Below, in pieces: positions 32,808-33,999 of a stretch of DNA of 33,999 bases. A program made the position numbers and the translations under genes. A model generated the notes under the pieces. That model saw nothing but the letters and a program-made list of their open reading frames with translations, was not told the DNA's origin and did no database searches. The DNA comes from ZC4RG25 sp041687075 (lineage in GTDB: Bacteria; Pseudomonadota; Alphaproteobacteria; Rhizobiales; Hyphomicrobiaceae): positions 1 to 33,999 of the forward strand of contig JAWLCO010000037.1 in the NCBI GenBank assembly GCA_041687075.1, in the 5' to 3' direction. Within the stretch, counting starts at the first letter, position 1; the number at the start of each line of letters is the position of its first letter.

Positions 32808-33725
32808 ATGCCGTCATACAAGATCACTATAGCCGTCGATGAGCAGGAGGCCGCGCGAAGCCTCTCTGGTGCGCTCTCGAACCTCGTCGAGCCCGCGCCT
32901 GACGCGCTCACTCAGTTCGAGGCAGGCCAGGGCTGGCTGATCGAGGGCTACTATCCGGAGCAACCGGACATCGAGGGAGTGACGCGGCAGCTCGGCGTCG
33001 TGCTGCCCTTTCCGGTCCCACACATCGGGGTCGAGATGGTGCCGGATGAGAATTGGGTGGCGATCTCGCAGGCGGCGCTGCCTCCGGTCACCGCGGGGCG
33101 GTTCACGATCCACGGCAGTCATGACCTGGGGAAAGTGCCGCGTGGCCCCAATACACTGCTGATCGATGCCGGTGAAGCGTTCGGCACAGCCCATCATGCC
33201 ACGACTCAAGGGTGCCTGATGGCGCTCGACGAGCTGACGCGCCGGCGCAGCTTTGAGCGGGTGCTCGATCTCGGCTGCGGCTCGGGGGTGCTTGCGATCG
33301 CGGCGGCGCGAGTTCTGCCCAACGCTCAGGTCGAGGCCAGCGACAACGATCCGCAGGCAATCGCCGTCGCGCGCCTGAACGCGCGCCTCAATGGCGAAGC
33401 CGGGCGAATCCGGATGCGGGTGGCCGAAGGGCTTCCTCCCGGGCGGACCCGCGCCAGCAGCTATGATCTGATACTGGCGAACATCCTGGCCGATCCGCTG
33501 GTCTCATTGGCGCCGGATGTGGGGCGCGCGCTCCTTCCAGGCGGTGTGGCAGTCCTGTCGGGACTGCTCGACCGGCAGGCAGCTCATGTGATCGCTGCCT
33601 ACCGGTCTCACGGGTTCTCACTCGTCAGCCATCGGCGCCTGGCCGGCTGGTCGACGCTGGTGCTGCTCAGAGGTCCCAGGGCCGCCGCACGGTGCCCATC
33701 CGCTCCGCCCACGCGCGCGGCGTAA
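32808..33725 (+). CDS. prmA: Ribosomal protein L11 methyltransferase
   Basis: Trimethylates ribosomal protein L11 using S-adenosylmethionine. The 305-residue protein has the N-terminal substrate domain (about 1-95), the linker AFGTAHHATTQGC (124-136), SAM motif I VLDLGCGSGVLAI (152-164), and DLILANILADPL (220-231), the NIL-PL catalytic motif of the PrmA family. The final ARCPSAPPTRAA is an unconserved tail that overlaps the convergent DUF1127 gene by 59 bases. The ATG at 32808 gives the family length; the frame continues open far upstream through the DUF3754 gene. Confidence 0.95.
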   Translation: MPSYKITIAVDEQEAARSLSGALSNLVEPAPDALTQFEAGQGWLIEGYYPEQPDIEGVTRQLGVVLPFPVPHIGVEMVPDENWVAISQAALPPVTAGRFTIHGSHDLGKVPRGPNTLLIDAGEAFGTAHHATTQGCLMALDELTRRRSFERVLDLGCGSGVLAIAAARVLPNAQVEASDNDPQAIAVARLNARLNGEAGRIRMRVAEGLPPGRTRASSYDLILANILADPLVSLAPDVGRALLPGGVAVLSGLLDRQAAHVIAAYRSHGFSLVSHRRLAGWSTLVLLRGPRAAARCPSAPPTRAA

Positions 33726-33963
33726 AGCGCTCGTAAGCCCGGATGCGGTGAATCTCATCTTCAGCGATACCAATGTCGCGCAGGAGCGAGTCCGGCAGCG
33801 TGGCCAAATGCTGGCGTACCCTGCGATCCTCCAGTGAGGCGCGCACGCGGGCGTACATGGCAGCAAGTGTGCTCAGCAGGCCGTGCCCGAAGGTTGCCGT
33901 GTCCTGCCGGAGGTCTGTTGGTGCGTGCGCGTTCAGCGCCGCTGATTGTGAAGACGTGCTCAT
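33667..33963 (-). CDS. DUF1127 domain small protein
   Basis: A 98-residue protein with the DUF1127 motif at the middle: RRVRQHLATLPDSLLRDIGIAEDEI (about 48-72, read in parts), an arginine-rich, helical segment. Short DUF1127 proteins in other alphaproteobacteria bind RNA or help in stress adaptation, but this longer version is not characterised. CAGGAC lies about nine bases before the ATG at 33963. Its 3' end overlaps the prmA end on the other strand. Confidence 0.88.
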   Translation of the reverse strand: MSTSSQSAALNAHAPTDLRQDTATFGHGLLSTLAAMYARVRASLEDRRVRQHLATLPDSLLRDIGIAEDEIHRIRAYERFTPRAWAERMGTVRRPWDL

Positions 33964-33999
33964 GATCTGATGTCCTGTAGTCGGGCGAAAGCGCTTCGG

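Overview
The window is a gene-dense, GC-rich stretch of core chromosome from an alphaproteobacterium, most likely of the order Hyphomicrobiales (Rhizobiales). The supports are a circularly permuted two-piece tmRNA gene, an alpha-type SspB, the acnA/ccmABCDG arrangement, an OlsB-type ornithine-lipid acyltransferase, the fumC-DUF4169-RHH trio, a bactofilin and a DUF1127 protein. No phage, transposase, CRISPR array, tRNA or rRNA was seen. Genus cannot be assigned from the sequence alone.

Layout. 1-3833: the 5' part of aconitase (acnA, minus) lies divergent from the cytochrome c maturation genes ccmA, ccmB, ccmC, ccmD and ccmG (plus). A palindromic intergenic repeat separates ccmB from ccmC. 3946-7855 (minus): olsB, a membrane-anchored orphan receiver protein, an unrecognised membrane protein and phosphatidylserine decarboxylase (psd); two of these four genes act in membrane-lipid synthesis. 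7996-11889 (minus): a protein quality-control cluster hflK-hflC-DUF2065-degP with a good promoter in front of hflK. 12054-14240 (minus): thyA-folA (dTMP synthesis and folate recycling) and a CPBP intramembrane protease.

14290-15399 (plus): the ribosome-rescue gene ssrA (tmRNA, permuted, tag ANDNYAEAALAA) followed at once by sspB, whose product delivers tmRNA-tagged proteins to ClpXP. 15532-17253: an SDR dehydrogenase with a NIPSNAP protein, then two very small hypothetical proteins. 17517-20816: an MscS-type channel (minus), fumarase fumC, DUF4169 and RHH proteins (plus). 20783-24574 (minus): a 1263-residue AsmA-like protein. 24841-28019 (plus): UvrD/PcrA helicase, then a bactofilin ending in a clear intrinsic terminator. 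28034-30958 (minus): two DUF1801 paralogues separated by a nested palindrome, and a membrane-spanning J-domain protein. 31261-33963: a DUF3754 membrane protein and prmA (plus), overlapped at its 3' end by a convergent DUF1127 gene.

The best second looks are: the ssrA-sspB pair, which places a tag RNA next to the adaptor that reads it; a resemblance between the SspB C-terminal tail and the N-terminus of the DUF4169 protein; the receiver-only membrane protein; the secreted-side/J-domain fusion protein; and several unassigned palindromes and operators. No obviously new multi-gene defence or biosynthetic system was found.
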